Shown: positions 1-6,527 of the stretch, piece after piece
Numbering within the stretch: the first letter of the stretch is position 1
Layout: each line of letters starts with the position of its first letter
From: Clostridium estertheticum
GTDB lineage: Bacteria; Bacillota; Clostridia; Clostridiales; Clostridiaceae
DNA: 64,000 bases
Assembly (NCBI RefSeq): GCF_011065935.2
Contig: NZ_JAAMNH020000001.1
Coordinates: 5,105,001 to 5,169,000, forward strand
Reading direction: 5' to 3'
Notes under the pieces: generated by a model
What the model was told of the DNA's origin: nothing
Seen by the model: only the letters and a program-made list of their open reading frames with translations
The model's database searches: none
Made by a program: the position numbers and the translations under genes

Positions 1-1161
1 TTTCGCTATATCTATATCTTTATTTATAACAATTAAATTATATAAAATTTCCTGAGTGTAACTTCCCTTGGGAAATTGTTTTAAACAAAGTTCATAGTAT
101 ACAACCGCATTTTGAAAATCAGAACCAGATTTGTAACTAAGAGCTAACATATAAATTATATGTTCATTTAAATAATTATCTTTAGAATATGGTAATGCAA
201 ATAAAAAACATTTTTCAGCTTCAATGAACTTTTTATCTTCCATATACTTTAGGCCACTTTCATAAAAATAAACTATTCCATCACTCTTAATAAGTTCTTG
301 GGCTTTTACCATAAGTAATTTATCATTCATTTCCACATCAGCATTCTTCCACTGATTAACATACTCAACAATTTGCTCCATATTCTTAGTCTTTATAGCC
401 TCTGCAAATTTTTCTTGTGGGAATTGCAGCTTTTCTTTGGGTTTATTTACTATAGGTTTATTTGCTATAGTTTTTTCTTCACTAACGCTTTTACTTTCCT
501 TGACTAACTGAGTATTTTCTTCAACCTTTTTTATGCCCATTATTGAAGGATTTCTTAGCTTATACATATATGCCTTGCTTAGTAACAGCACAGAAATAGC
601 TAAAACTATACTAGCAGTTACTATAGTTATCTTTTTATAATTTATTTGTCGTTTTAAGTTACCATATTCTATTAGGGTTTTTTTATTCATAATAGCTGCA
701 GTATTTTTTTTATCTGTTTTTAAAACATCCATTATGTAAGGTAGCGCTTTATCATATTCCCCTTGCTTAATATAACAAAGGCTAACAAGATTATTAACAT
801 TTATAAAATTAAAGTGGCTGTTTTCACATTGCTTAAGAATTTCTAGAGCACCAGATATATTAAAACGCTTTATTAAATCCAAGGCATCAACATACAATTG
901 TAATTTTTCCTTATCCCTTGTACTATCTTTTAGATATTTTTTTGATACTTTATCATTATTTCTTTTATAATTTATATTCCACATTTTTTTAGCACTTTCT
1001 AAGTCACCTTTTAAATAATATAAAATGCCCTTCAAATTTAAAGCTGCAGCATTTGTAATATTTAGAGCAATGCTTTTTTCACAAAGAGATAATGCTTTGT
1101 CTATATATCCATCATTATATTTATTCATTGCTTTTACATACAATTTTCCTGATTTATCCAT
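1..1161 (-). CDS. TPR-repeat protein with one membrane helix (3' end cut by window edge)
   Basis: An uninterrupted reading frame runs leftward from ATG at 1161 to the window edge, giving 387 visible residues with no stop. Helical TPR-like pairs occupy about residues 5-60 and 85-165 (pattern G-x2-x2-A-L, as in YIDKALSLCEKS and GEYDKALPYI). A single hydrophobic helix lies at about 178-198, followed by a Lys/Glu/Pro-rich linker and further TPR-like helices at about 290-380. This suggests a membrane-anchored scaffold with TPRs on both sides of the membrane. The gene has an AAAGGTG ribosome site and an extended -10 promoter. It shares a 19-bp upstream motif with the ECF sigma gene at 3211, so co-regulation is possible. 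The partner and exact function are unknown. Confidence 0.8.
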   Translation of the reverse strand, partial: MDKSGKLYVKAMNKYNDGYIDKALSLCEKSIALNITNAAALNLKGILYYLKGDLESAKKMWNINYKRNNDKVSKKYLKDSTRDKEKLQLYVDALDLIKRFNISGALEILKQCENSHFNFINVNNLVSLCYIKQGEYDKALPYIMDVLKTDKKNTAAIMNKKTLIEYGNLKRQINYKKITIVTASIVLAISVLLLSKAYMYKLRNPSIMGIKKVEENTQLVKESKSVSEEKTIANKPIVNKPKEKLQFPQEKFAEAIKTKNMEQIVEYVNQWKNADVEMNDKLLMVKAQELIKSDGIVYFYESGLKYMEDKKFIEAEKCFLFALPYSKDNYLNEHIIYMLALSYKSGSDFQNAVVYYELCLKQFPKGSYTQEILYNLIVINKDIDIAK

Positions 1162-1198
1162 AGTTTCACCTTTATTTCACATATTTATGAGTGATTTT

Positions 1199-1207
1199 AT
1201 TATATCA
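1199..1207 (-). promoter_or_regulatory. extended -10 promoter of the TPR gene
   Basis: On the minus strand TGATATAAT is an extended -10 (TG-n-TATAAT), 38 nt upstream of the TPR start codon. The -35 position is poor (TACTTT) and overlaps the 19-bp motif at 1221-1239, so that motif may bind an activator or simply be leftover element sequence. Confidence 0.5.
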
Positions 1208-1220
1208 TATGAAAAAGGAG

Positions 1221-1239
1221 AAAAGTATATATTACTACA
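1221..1239 (-). repeat. 19-bp motif shared with the palindromic element end at 3277-3295
   Basis: The plus-strand 19-mer AAAAGTATATATTACTACA occurs here and, identically and in the same orientation, at 3277-3295. The copies lie 60 and 66 nt upstream of the start codons of the TPR gene and the ECF sigma gene. It could be a shared regulatory site or a solo end of a miniature element; the sequence alone does not decide. Confidence 0.6.
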
Positions 1240-1346
1240 GCTTCTTATATAGTGTATGAATCCGAGGATAGTTATAAATATTGAAAATGAATTTTATTTG
1301 CCATTACATTTAGTTCATTATTCATAACAATGAACCGATATTATAA

Positions 1347-1373
1347 AAACCCATATCAGATTGATATGGGTTT
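1347..1373. terminator. perfect 12-bp hairpin, probable terminator downstream of the anti-sigma gene
   Basis: AAACCCATATCA and its exact complement flank the 3-base loop GAT, with A/T runs on both sides, so it could stop transcription in either direction. It lies downstream of the anti-sigma gene and the GNAT remnant on the minus strand. The surrounding stretches 1240-1346 and 1374-1501 hold no frame or repeat that I can support. Confidence 0.65.
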
Positions 1374-1501
1374 ATTGTGACTACATATATGAACATTGTG
1401 AAGAATCATAATTTAGAATCAATCGTACATAATAAAAACACCGTAAAATTCAATTTTCAGAATAATAGGGTATTTTTATAAATAATTCATTTATAACTTT
1501 T

Positions 1502-1609
1502 CTATTTTTGTTGCATATATAAGGTATTAGGATAAAATCCAAGCTTCTTATAAAAACATATCGTTGATTCATTCTCCTGGGACACAGTTACTCCACTTTG
1601 AATCTTATT
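1502..1609 (-). pseudogene. C-terminal remnant of a GNAT acetyltransferase
   Basis: A 35-codon open stretch ends in TAG at 1502 and reads ...VTVSQENESTICFYKKLGF..., the classic last motif of GNAT N-acetyltransferases (neutral residues, Asn, then FYxKLGF). Upstream in frame is an immediate stop (TAA, 1610-1612), and the anti-sigma gene ends only 8 nt away at 1617. The acetyl-CoA-binding core (motif Q/RxxGxG/A) is therefore absent. It appears to be the tail of a gene whose front was lost when the sigma/anti-sigma module arrived or was rearranged. There is no start codon or ribosome site, so it is not expected to be translated. Confidence 0.7.
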
Positions 1610-1616
1610 TTAAACT

Positions 1617-2654
1617 TTATTTTTTCCCGTCACTTATAATTTGAATATCCGAGGATTTGTCTAATTGTGACAACGTCATCTTACCAGAACCTTTATGATA
1701 ATCATTATAGGTATCATCATCATAGATTAATAATTGAAATATTAAATCCTTCCCAACTACTTTAAAATCCACTATTTGCTGTTTTTTATCTTTTCTCTGG
1801 TATAAGGTAGAAAGTTCAGCAGTATTAACATTTAAACTATACACCTCTGAACCATACTCTATGGTACCATATCCATAACCAGCCACAATTATTAAATGCT
1901 CATTGTCCCACCATTCTATATTTCTTGGTGTGAATTGCCTTTCATTATTAACAACTTCATACTTTACTATTTCATTGGTACTTAAATTTTTAATATAAAT
2001 TATGTGTATCCCAAAATCTACATCTCCTCCAATGACTGTATCTATAGCCGCAGACCTTTTCCCATCTATAGAGTTTTTCCATTTAAGCTCATAACTTAGG
2101 ATAGGTAGCTTTGCTATTATGCTCTTTTGAAATTGCAATGGCCCATTCTGTAGTGGAACATTCTTTTGATCGGTTTTTTCCATTGCTATGCTACTTTCTG
2201 GGCTAACCGCACCAACTTTCGCACTGCTATTAGAGCTATCTTTTGAACTTGAATCCGCCATAGTTGTGGGTTTATTTGCGGCTGTTTTATAGTTCCCTCC
2301 AGCAAAGCCCTTTAACATAATTGGAAGGATTACTATCATAGCCATAACAGCTACTGCATATGATAAATATCTGTTTTTATATCTTTTAAAATTGTATAAA
2401 ATTTTATTTGAAGTCTTTTTACTATATCTATTTTTATCTATAGAGTTGATTATACCAGCCCTTGAGCTATTAAATTCTATACCGCCTATTGATAAAACCT
2501 GCTTAAAATCTTTATCTATTTTAACCTCTTCCTCATATAGCCTTCTGCAGCTTTCGCATCCATCCATGTGTTTTTCTAATGCAATTTTTAAATCATTTGA
2601 AGTGTTTCCTAGTACATAATCATCTAACCCATTTTTAAATATATTACAATTCAT
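1617..2654 (-). CDS. membrane anti-sigma factor with zinc-finger (ZAS) domain
   Basis: This 345-residue protein starts with the anti-sigma zinc motif: C3, then H29-x3-C33-x2-C36, which normally clamps ECF sigma region 2. A transmembrane helix follows at about 97-114, then a Ser/Lys-rich linker (about 118-175) and an extracytoplasmic domain (about 185-345). That domain has strand-like repeats such as ELKWKNSIDGKRSAAIDT, resembling DUF4652/beta-propeller sensor domains. Its start overlaps the sigma gene stop by one base (TAATG), which implies translational coupling and balanced production. It probably holds the sigma factor inactive at the membrane until an envelope signal arrives. The signal is unknown. 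Confidence 0.85.
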   Translation of the reverse strand: MNCNIFKNGLDDYVLGNTSNDLKIALEKHMDGCESCRRLYEEEVKIDKDFKQVLSIGGIEFNSSRAGIINSIDKNRYSKKTSNKILYNFKRYKNRYLSYAVAVMAMIVILPIMLKGFAGGNYKTAANKPTTMADSSSKDSSNSSAKVGAVSPESSIAMEKTDQKNVPLQNGPLQFQKSIIAKLPILSYELKWKNSIDGKRSAAIDTVIGGDVDFGIHIIYIKNLSTNEIVKYEVVNNERQFTPRNIEWWDNEHLIIVAGYGYGTIEYGSEVYSLNVNTAELSTLYQRKDKKQQIVDFKVVGKDLIFQLLIYDDDTYNDYHKGSGKMTLSQLDKSSDIQIISDGKK

Positions 2655-3211
2655 TATTTACACCCCTTTACCTTTTGAGATATAAAAGTTTTAAAATTTT
2701 GTCTACTCCTATAGTATCTCCGTTTTACATTAGATTCTGTCATTTCTAAAATTTGTGACAAATCATAAAATGAAAGGTTTTGTGAATATCTTATAATTAG
2801 TATCTGCCTATCTACTTCATTTAAGCTATTTAAATAAGTTTCTACATTTTGTTTAGTCTCCATGAATTCTGCAGACTGTTCTGGTGACATTTCTTTTGAT
2901 GTAATGTTTGGTATATCCTCTATGTTTGATTCATATACCCTTTTATATTTTCGTATATAGTCAATAGATTTATTTTTAGAAATTTGAAGTAGCCAATTTA
3001 AAAACTTATGGGTTTTATCATAAAGATAAAGTTTATTGTAAACTGTAATGAAAACCTCTTGAGTTATGTCCTCTGAAGCTTCTTTATCTTTTATCATGTT
3101 ATAGATAAACCTTAAAACTATACCTTCATATTTGTTAACTAATATATTAAAACTATCAACATTTCCGTCTAATATGCTTTGGATTAAATTCGAATCTTCC
3201 CCCACTTGCAT
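2654..3211 (-). CDS. ECF-family RNA polymerase sigma factor
   Basis: A 185-residue sigma-70 family protein with only regions 2 and 4. Region 2 (about 20-90) contains EDITQEVFITVYNKLY and the DYIRKYKR -10-binding helix. Region 4 (about 120-178) contains the helix-turn-helix LSFYDLSQILEMTESNVKRR. It is encoded directly upstream of its zinc-finger anti-sigma partner with a one-base overlap. The start codon at 3211 follows a GGGGGG-rich ribosome site. A TGTCAC-16-CGTATA promoter just upstream looks ECF-dependent, so the gene is probably autoregulated. I cannot assign the ECF subgroup without a profile search. Confidence 0.92.
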   Translation of the reverse strand: MQVGEDSNLIQSILDGNVDSFNILVNKYEGIVLRFIYNMIKDKEASEDITQEVFITVYNKLYLYDKTHKFLNWLLQISKNKSIDYIRKYKRVYESNIEDIPNITSKEMSPEQSAEFMETKQNVETYLNSLNEVDRQILIIRYSQNLSFYDLSQILEMTESNVKRRYYRSRQNFKTFISQKVKGCK

Positions 3212-3245
3212 TTCCCCCCTTCGGATGGACTTTGTTTCTATCTTA

Positions 3246-3273
3246 TATACGTTTTAAAACATTAATAGTGACA
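3246..3273 (-). promoter_or_regulatory. candidate ECF-type promoter, probably autoregulatory
   Basis: On the minus strand TGTCAC (3268-3273) and CGTATA (3246-3251) are separated by 16 bases. A CGT-type -10 and a 16-bp spacer are typical of ECF promoters such as those of Bacillus SigW (TGAAAC-16-CGTA). The site is 35 nt upstream of the sigma start codon and overlaps no sigma-A hexamers of similar quality. Autoregulation is inferred from family behaviour. Confidence 0.55.
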
Positions 3274-3276
3274 AAA

Positions 3277-3463
3277 AAAAGTATATATTACTACAATTGC
3301 ATCTCACTTTGCTAAGTAATTCTAAACTAATTTTACTGAGAGATACTAAAAAGTGCAAACTCGCTAGCGCTCAAACATGCACTTTTCTTAACGCATCTCC
3401 CATTAAAATTAGCTAAGAATTACTAAAGCTTGTTCGAATGCAATTTACGTAATATATACTTTT
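3277..3463. repeat. 187-nt imperfect palindromic element (MITE-like)
   Basis: The two halves are imperfect reverse complements along their whole length. The outer 15 bases match exactly (AAAAGTATATATTAC at 3277-3291, complement at 3449-3463). Inner blocks ATTGCAT, AGTAATTCT, CTAATTTTA and GAGAT pair next, and AAAGTGCA/TGCACTTT closes a small central loop around a GCTAGCGC core. It encodes nothing. Transcribed RNA could form one long hairpin. It sits between the sigma gene promoter and a plus-strand terminator. A miniature inverted-repeat element or a palindromic RNA gene are the alternatives. Confidence 0.65.
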
Positions 3464-3520
3464 CTATGAGCGTTGAAACATTTGGAGGTTGAAGGCATCG
3501 AAGATATAAAGACATCGAGA

Positions 3521-3550
3521 AAAGGCTGCCGATAAATCAGTAGCTTTTTT
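3521..3550 (+). terminator. weak plus-strand intrinsic terminator
   Basis: AAAGGCTGC pairs with GTAGCTTTT (two G-U pairs allowed) around a 10-base loop and is followed by seven T residues. Just upstream is a short open stretch ending in TAA at about 3533, preceded by TTGGAGG. No convincing plus-strand gene feeds it, so it may be the tail of a lost gene or element. The rest of 3551-3611 and 3665-3825 shows no gene. Confidence 0.45.
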
Positions 3551-3611
3551 TAATGGATTAAAAAGAATATTAAACATCATTAATACAACATTTTCTTTTA
3601 GCCCGACTTAG

Positions 3612-3664
3612 TCGCATAAAAAAGCCTCTATATTTAAAACTAATATAGAGGCTTTTTTATGCGA
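3612..3664. terminator. bidirectional terminator with 23-bp perfect stem
   Basis: The 23-base arm at 3612-3634 (TCGCATAAAAAAGCC then TCTATATT) is matched exactly by its complement at 3642-3664 around a 7-base loop. A6/T6 runs inside the arms provide a U-tract on either strand. It is the first strong terminator downstream of citG and should end the citC-citX-citG transcript. Confidence 0.85.
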
Positions 3665-3825
3665 TTCGATATGTGATTACAATCCTTGAATGTTCATGAA
3701 GACACTTTTATATCATAATAACATTATATTAATTGATTCTCCCTGAAGTTACCCACAATTTAATTTTTAAAACTAGTTTATCCACAAAAATCATAAACAG
3801 TTGTTATAAAGTATTAAATTATCCC

Positions 3826-4701
3826 CTAAGTTGCTGAAATGTGGTTAAAATAATCCTCTACAGAATTAAAAAATACAGTTACGGCTAGTATGTCTGCGGA
3901 TCCTCCCGGGCTTATGTTGCGTTTTATAAATTCGCTATCCAATGCTACTATTGATGCTTCCCCAATTTCCGTAGTCATTCCTCCCAGTGAAATTATATGT
4001 TTTGCCTTTTGCTTTACCTCGCCTAATGTGTCCATTGAATGTCTGTGAAGAACATTTGAATCCTCACAAAATTGCATAATGGATATGAGCGTGTGTATTA
4101 ATCTATTATTCAATTTTAAATCACTATTTTCACTATATACTTTAAGTGAATAATCAAATACTAGGGGAATCCCTCGCTCTACTTGGCCTCTTATTCCTTC
4201 AACCTTATATTTCAGAAATAACTTTTCCCCGTAGCTTTTGACTTTATCCTTATTCATATAGCATAGTTCATTCACAACAAGGCCTTTAGTCATTTGTTTT
4301 ATTATATCTTGAATGCCCTCAAAATTTTTCTTGTCATGCATTGCTTTGGTGACAGCTGCACAACTTATCCCTAAAAGAAAAATCATACCTTTATGAGTGT
4401 TGACGCCCTTAGTGCCTTTAAACATTTCACTCTCCGCTTCTATTCCTATATGTCGTATAGCCGCAAATATTTCTTTAGGAGTTCTGTTTGAGTACCCCTC
4501 CTGCGCAAATAACACCATATACTTACTCAGGATAGATGTGCTTTTAATAAAAGAATAGTGGTCCATATCTACATGAGACCCTTTTGATATGGATGACACT
4601 AGCCCAGGTGATGGATATGAAGCCACTTCACATAACATCGCTTCAATTGCATAAGATGCTATAACAAAAGCTTCACTACATATTACATATTTATTTTCCA
4701 T
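3826..4701 (-). CDS. citG: triphosphoribosyl-dephospho-CoA synthase
   Basis: CitG makes 2'-(5''-triphosphoribosyl)-3'-dephospho-CoA from ATP and dephospho-CoA, the precursor of the prosthetic group on the acyl carrier subunit of citrate lyase and citramalate lyase. Family landmarks are the N-terminal SYPSPGLVSSISKGSHVDMD, in which the Pro-Gly-Leu-Val and Ser-His-x-Asp elements are conserved, and a C-terminal SPGGSADILAVTVFF segment. I chose ATG at 4701 (291 residues) because GGAGAAATTTT precedes it; a longer frame to 4755 has no such site. It overlaps citX by 11 nt, so the two are translationally coupled. The likely client is citramalate lyase at 11181-13930, since no citrate lyase is present in the window. 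Confidence 0.9.
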   Translation of the reverse strand: MENKYVICSEAFVIASYAIEAMLCEVASYPSPGLVSSISKGSHVDMDHYSFIKSTSILSKYMVLFAQEGYSNRTPKEIFAAIRHIGIEAESEMFKGTKGVNTHKGMIFLLGISCAAVTKAMHDKKNFEGIQDIIKQMTKGLVVNELCYMNKDKVKSYGEKLFLKYKVEGIRGQVERGIPLVFDYSLKVYSENSDLKLNNRLIHTLISIMQFCEDSNVLHRHSMDTLGEVKQKAKHIISLGGMTTEIGEASIVALDSEFIKRNISPGGSADILAVTVFFNSVEDYFNHISAT

Positions 4702-5203
4702 AAAATTTCTCCATATATTCCGCAAATTTTCTTTTAATAAATCCCTCAACTTCATCGAAACTGTGTTTTTTACTTCTTACACAATTATGAGCTATGTCAT
4801 CGCAAATATAGCATTTCCTCATACCTAATCCAAACTCTTCTCGACTTATGCCTCTGCCATTTTCATCATATACATCTATATCTACACATCTTCCTAAAAG
4901 ATGCTTATCTTCTATATCAAGTGTAGTTGATTTGATATCTCTCGCATTTTTGTTTATACACATAATAACAAGTGGACCTTCTGCAGTTGTGGTCATTATT
5001 TTATACTGAATAGCATAAGAAAACATTTCGCTTATCATTTGCTCTATGATCACAGTTATTTCTTGTGAAAAACGATTATCTTTGTTAAGACCCGGATAGT
5101 TTACTCTTATAACTAGTATTGGCATCTTATATTTTTGGACTAGTTTCTCTTGAAACTCAATTCTTCTTTCTCTACCTTGCAATATATCTTCTGCTGTATA
5201 CAT
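4691..5203 (-). CDS. citX: holo-ACP synthase of citrate/citramalate lyase
   Basis: CitX transfers the phosphoribosyl-dephospho-CoA group made by CitG to a serine of the acyl carrier (gamma) subunit. The 170-residue size fits the stand-alone enzyme; many species fuse it to CitG as CitXG. The start region MYTAEDILQGRERRIEFQ and the motif GRCVDIDVYDENGRGISREE followed by a Cys-rich end (CYICDDIAHNCVRSKKH) are typical of the family. It sits 6 nt after citC and overlaps citG. No strong ribosome site is visible, so translation is probably coupled to citC. Confidence 0.9.
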   Translation of the reverse strand: MYTAEDILQGRERRIEFQEKLVQKYKMPILVIRVNYPGLNKDNRFSQEITVIIEQMISEMFSYAIQYKIMTTTAEGPLVIMCINKNARDIKSTTLDIEDKHLLGRCVDIDVYDENGRGISREEFGLGMRKCYICDDIAHNCVRSKKHSFDEVEGFIKRKFAEYMEKFYGK

Positions 5204-5209
5204 ATCATG

Positions 5210-6253
5210 TTAATGGGGAGAATCGCTAAACTTGATCCGCTCCATTATCTCCTTTCCTACCACAGTATTTAAAAATTCCCAAGTTGAACTAGGGACTATA
5301 TTCTGAATATCTGCTATTTTTCCTTCTACAATCAATTTTCTAACCTTTGAAGCACTTATAATATCCCCCATAAGAACCTTTCTTTTTACCTCTACAACTT
5401 CTACTCCATAGGTAGAGAGAATCTCTTTTAAAGCGTCATTATAAGCATTTGTAACTTCGCAGTATGGTTCTTCTCCTATAAATCTTTTAGTTATATTTAG
5501 AGTTTTACAAAAATATCTTCCGAAAATTGATGCATCCAGGGTTGTATAGGCCTTTAGTATTTCATCTTTTCTTCTTAAGAAATATGTTGGGAATGTAGCC
5601 TCTGATATGATGTATTCCCCGCCTTTAATAACCCGTACATTATGTAAATGGGAAACACCCTCTTTGACCATATTATATCTATAAATAAACGGGAATGAGG
5701 ATTTATCTTCTTCAACTATAAATACTAGTACCTCTGCAGATTGCCTCGCGGCCTCTTCTATCAAATACCTGTGCCCTAAAGTAAAGGGATTGCAATTCAT
5801 AACTATTGCTGACTTGCTTTTGGCTCCCTCTATATTATATTCCACTTGAAGATCCCCTAAATATTTTTTTATATCATATATTCCACTCTCAAGAAGAGCT
5901 ACATTTTCTATTTTGTGTATAAGTTTGTACCCAAGAGAGGTGAATATATCTATGTTCGCTACCTTAGTAAATATAAAACTATGATAAATACCTTCCTCAA
6001 AAAGTTTATCCGCTACTGCTCCCATAAGTATAGCTGATACCCCGGTTCCTCTTAAATCATCTGAGACTGCGAAACATTTAAATACGTTTTTAGACTTAGA
6101 ACAAGTGGCTTTAATCTCTCCATTTTGCCTAATAACTATAGTATAGTCCACGTTATCATCAAGTAGTAGTTGAAAGGTTTGTAGAAATTTTTTTACTTCT
6201 TTTACTTTCTCTTCATCCTTCAGATTAATTTTCTCAACATTAAATCCATACAT
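5210..6253 (-). CDS. citC: [citrate (pro-3S)-lyase] ligase-type acetyl:ACP ligase
   Basis: CitC uses acetate and ATP to acetylate the thiol of the prosthetic group on the lyase gamma subunit, which activates the enzyme. The N-terminal half (about 1-135) is a GNAT-like domain with the FKCFAVSDDLRGTGVSAILM acetyl-CoA-type loop. The C-terminal half is a nucleotidyltransferase with the T158-x-G-H161 nucleotide motif in NPFTLGHRYLIEEA. I set the start at ATG 6253 (347 residues), preceded by AAGGGGG; the frame is open to 6322 without a better site. It is the first gene of citC-citX-citG. In this context it probably activates citramalate lyase rather than citrate lyase. Confidence 0.9.
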   Translation of the reverse strand: MYGFNVEKINLKDEEKVKEVKKFLQTFQLLLDDNVDYTIVIRQNGEIKATCSKSKNVFKCFAVSDDLRGTGVSAILMGAVADKLFEEGIYHSFIFTKVANIDIFTSLGYKLIHKIENVALLESGIYDIKKYLGDLQVEYNIEGAKSKSAIVMNCNPFTLGHRYLIEEAARQSAEVLVFIVEEDKSSFPFIYRYNMVKEGVSHLHNVRVIKGGEYIISEATFPTYFLRRKDEILKAYTTLDASIFGRYFCKTLNITKRFIGEEPYCEVTNAYNDALKEILSTYGVEVVEVKRKVLMGDIISASKVRKLIVEGKIADIQNIVPSSTWEFLNTVVGKEIMERIKFSDSPH

Positions 6254-6448
6254 ACAAATCCCCCTTATGTAAGTGCCCAATATATTACCTTTACAATCTA
6301 TTATATATTTATTAAGCAACAAAAGCTAATATATATAGTTAGGCTAGATATTTCAAGTGAAAGATCAGATTATCTTACCCTTATTCCATTTTTATAAAAA
6401 GTCAAATGAAAATCCACAAAAAAAATTTATCTCGACCAAAACAAAAAG

Positions 6449-6487
6449 AGCCTAAATCCCAGTAAATAACTATCTGGCTTTTAGGCT
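6449..6487. terminator. terminator after the GH36 gene
   Basis: AGCCTAAATCCCAG pairs with CTGGCTTTTAGGCT (12 of 14 positions) around an 11-base loop. T runs lie on both sides, including TCTTTTTGTTTT on the minus strand. It ends the alpha-galactosidase transcript. The remaining spacer up to citC (6254-6448) must hold the citC promoter, but I cannot pick one convincingly. Confidence 0.75.
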
Positions 6488-6527
6488 TTTTTAAGAGTGC
6501 ACCTAGAATAGGCAACCTCTTTATTAA

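Noticed and set aside
3481..3533. Short plus-strand frame (LKHLEVEGIEDIKTSRKGCR) as the tail of a transposase
   Set aside because: It has a ribosome-site-like TTGGAGG before it and a terminator after it, but no recognisable transposase motif; too short to support.
3749..3786. DnaA-box-like TTATCCACA (3778-3786) and TTACCCACA (3749-3757), a possible origin element
   Set aside because: Only one perfect and one imperfect box, no AT-rich unwinding cluster, dnaA or dnaN nearby. Single boxes are expected by chance in an AT-rich spacer.
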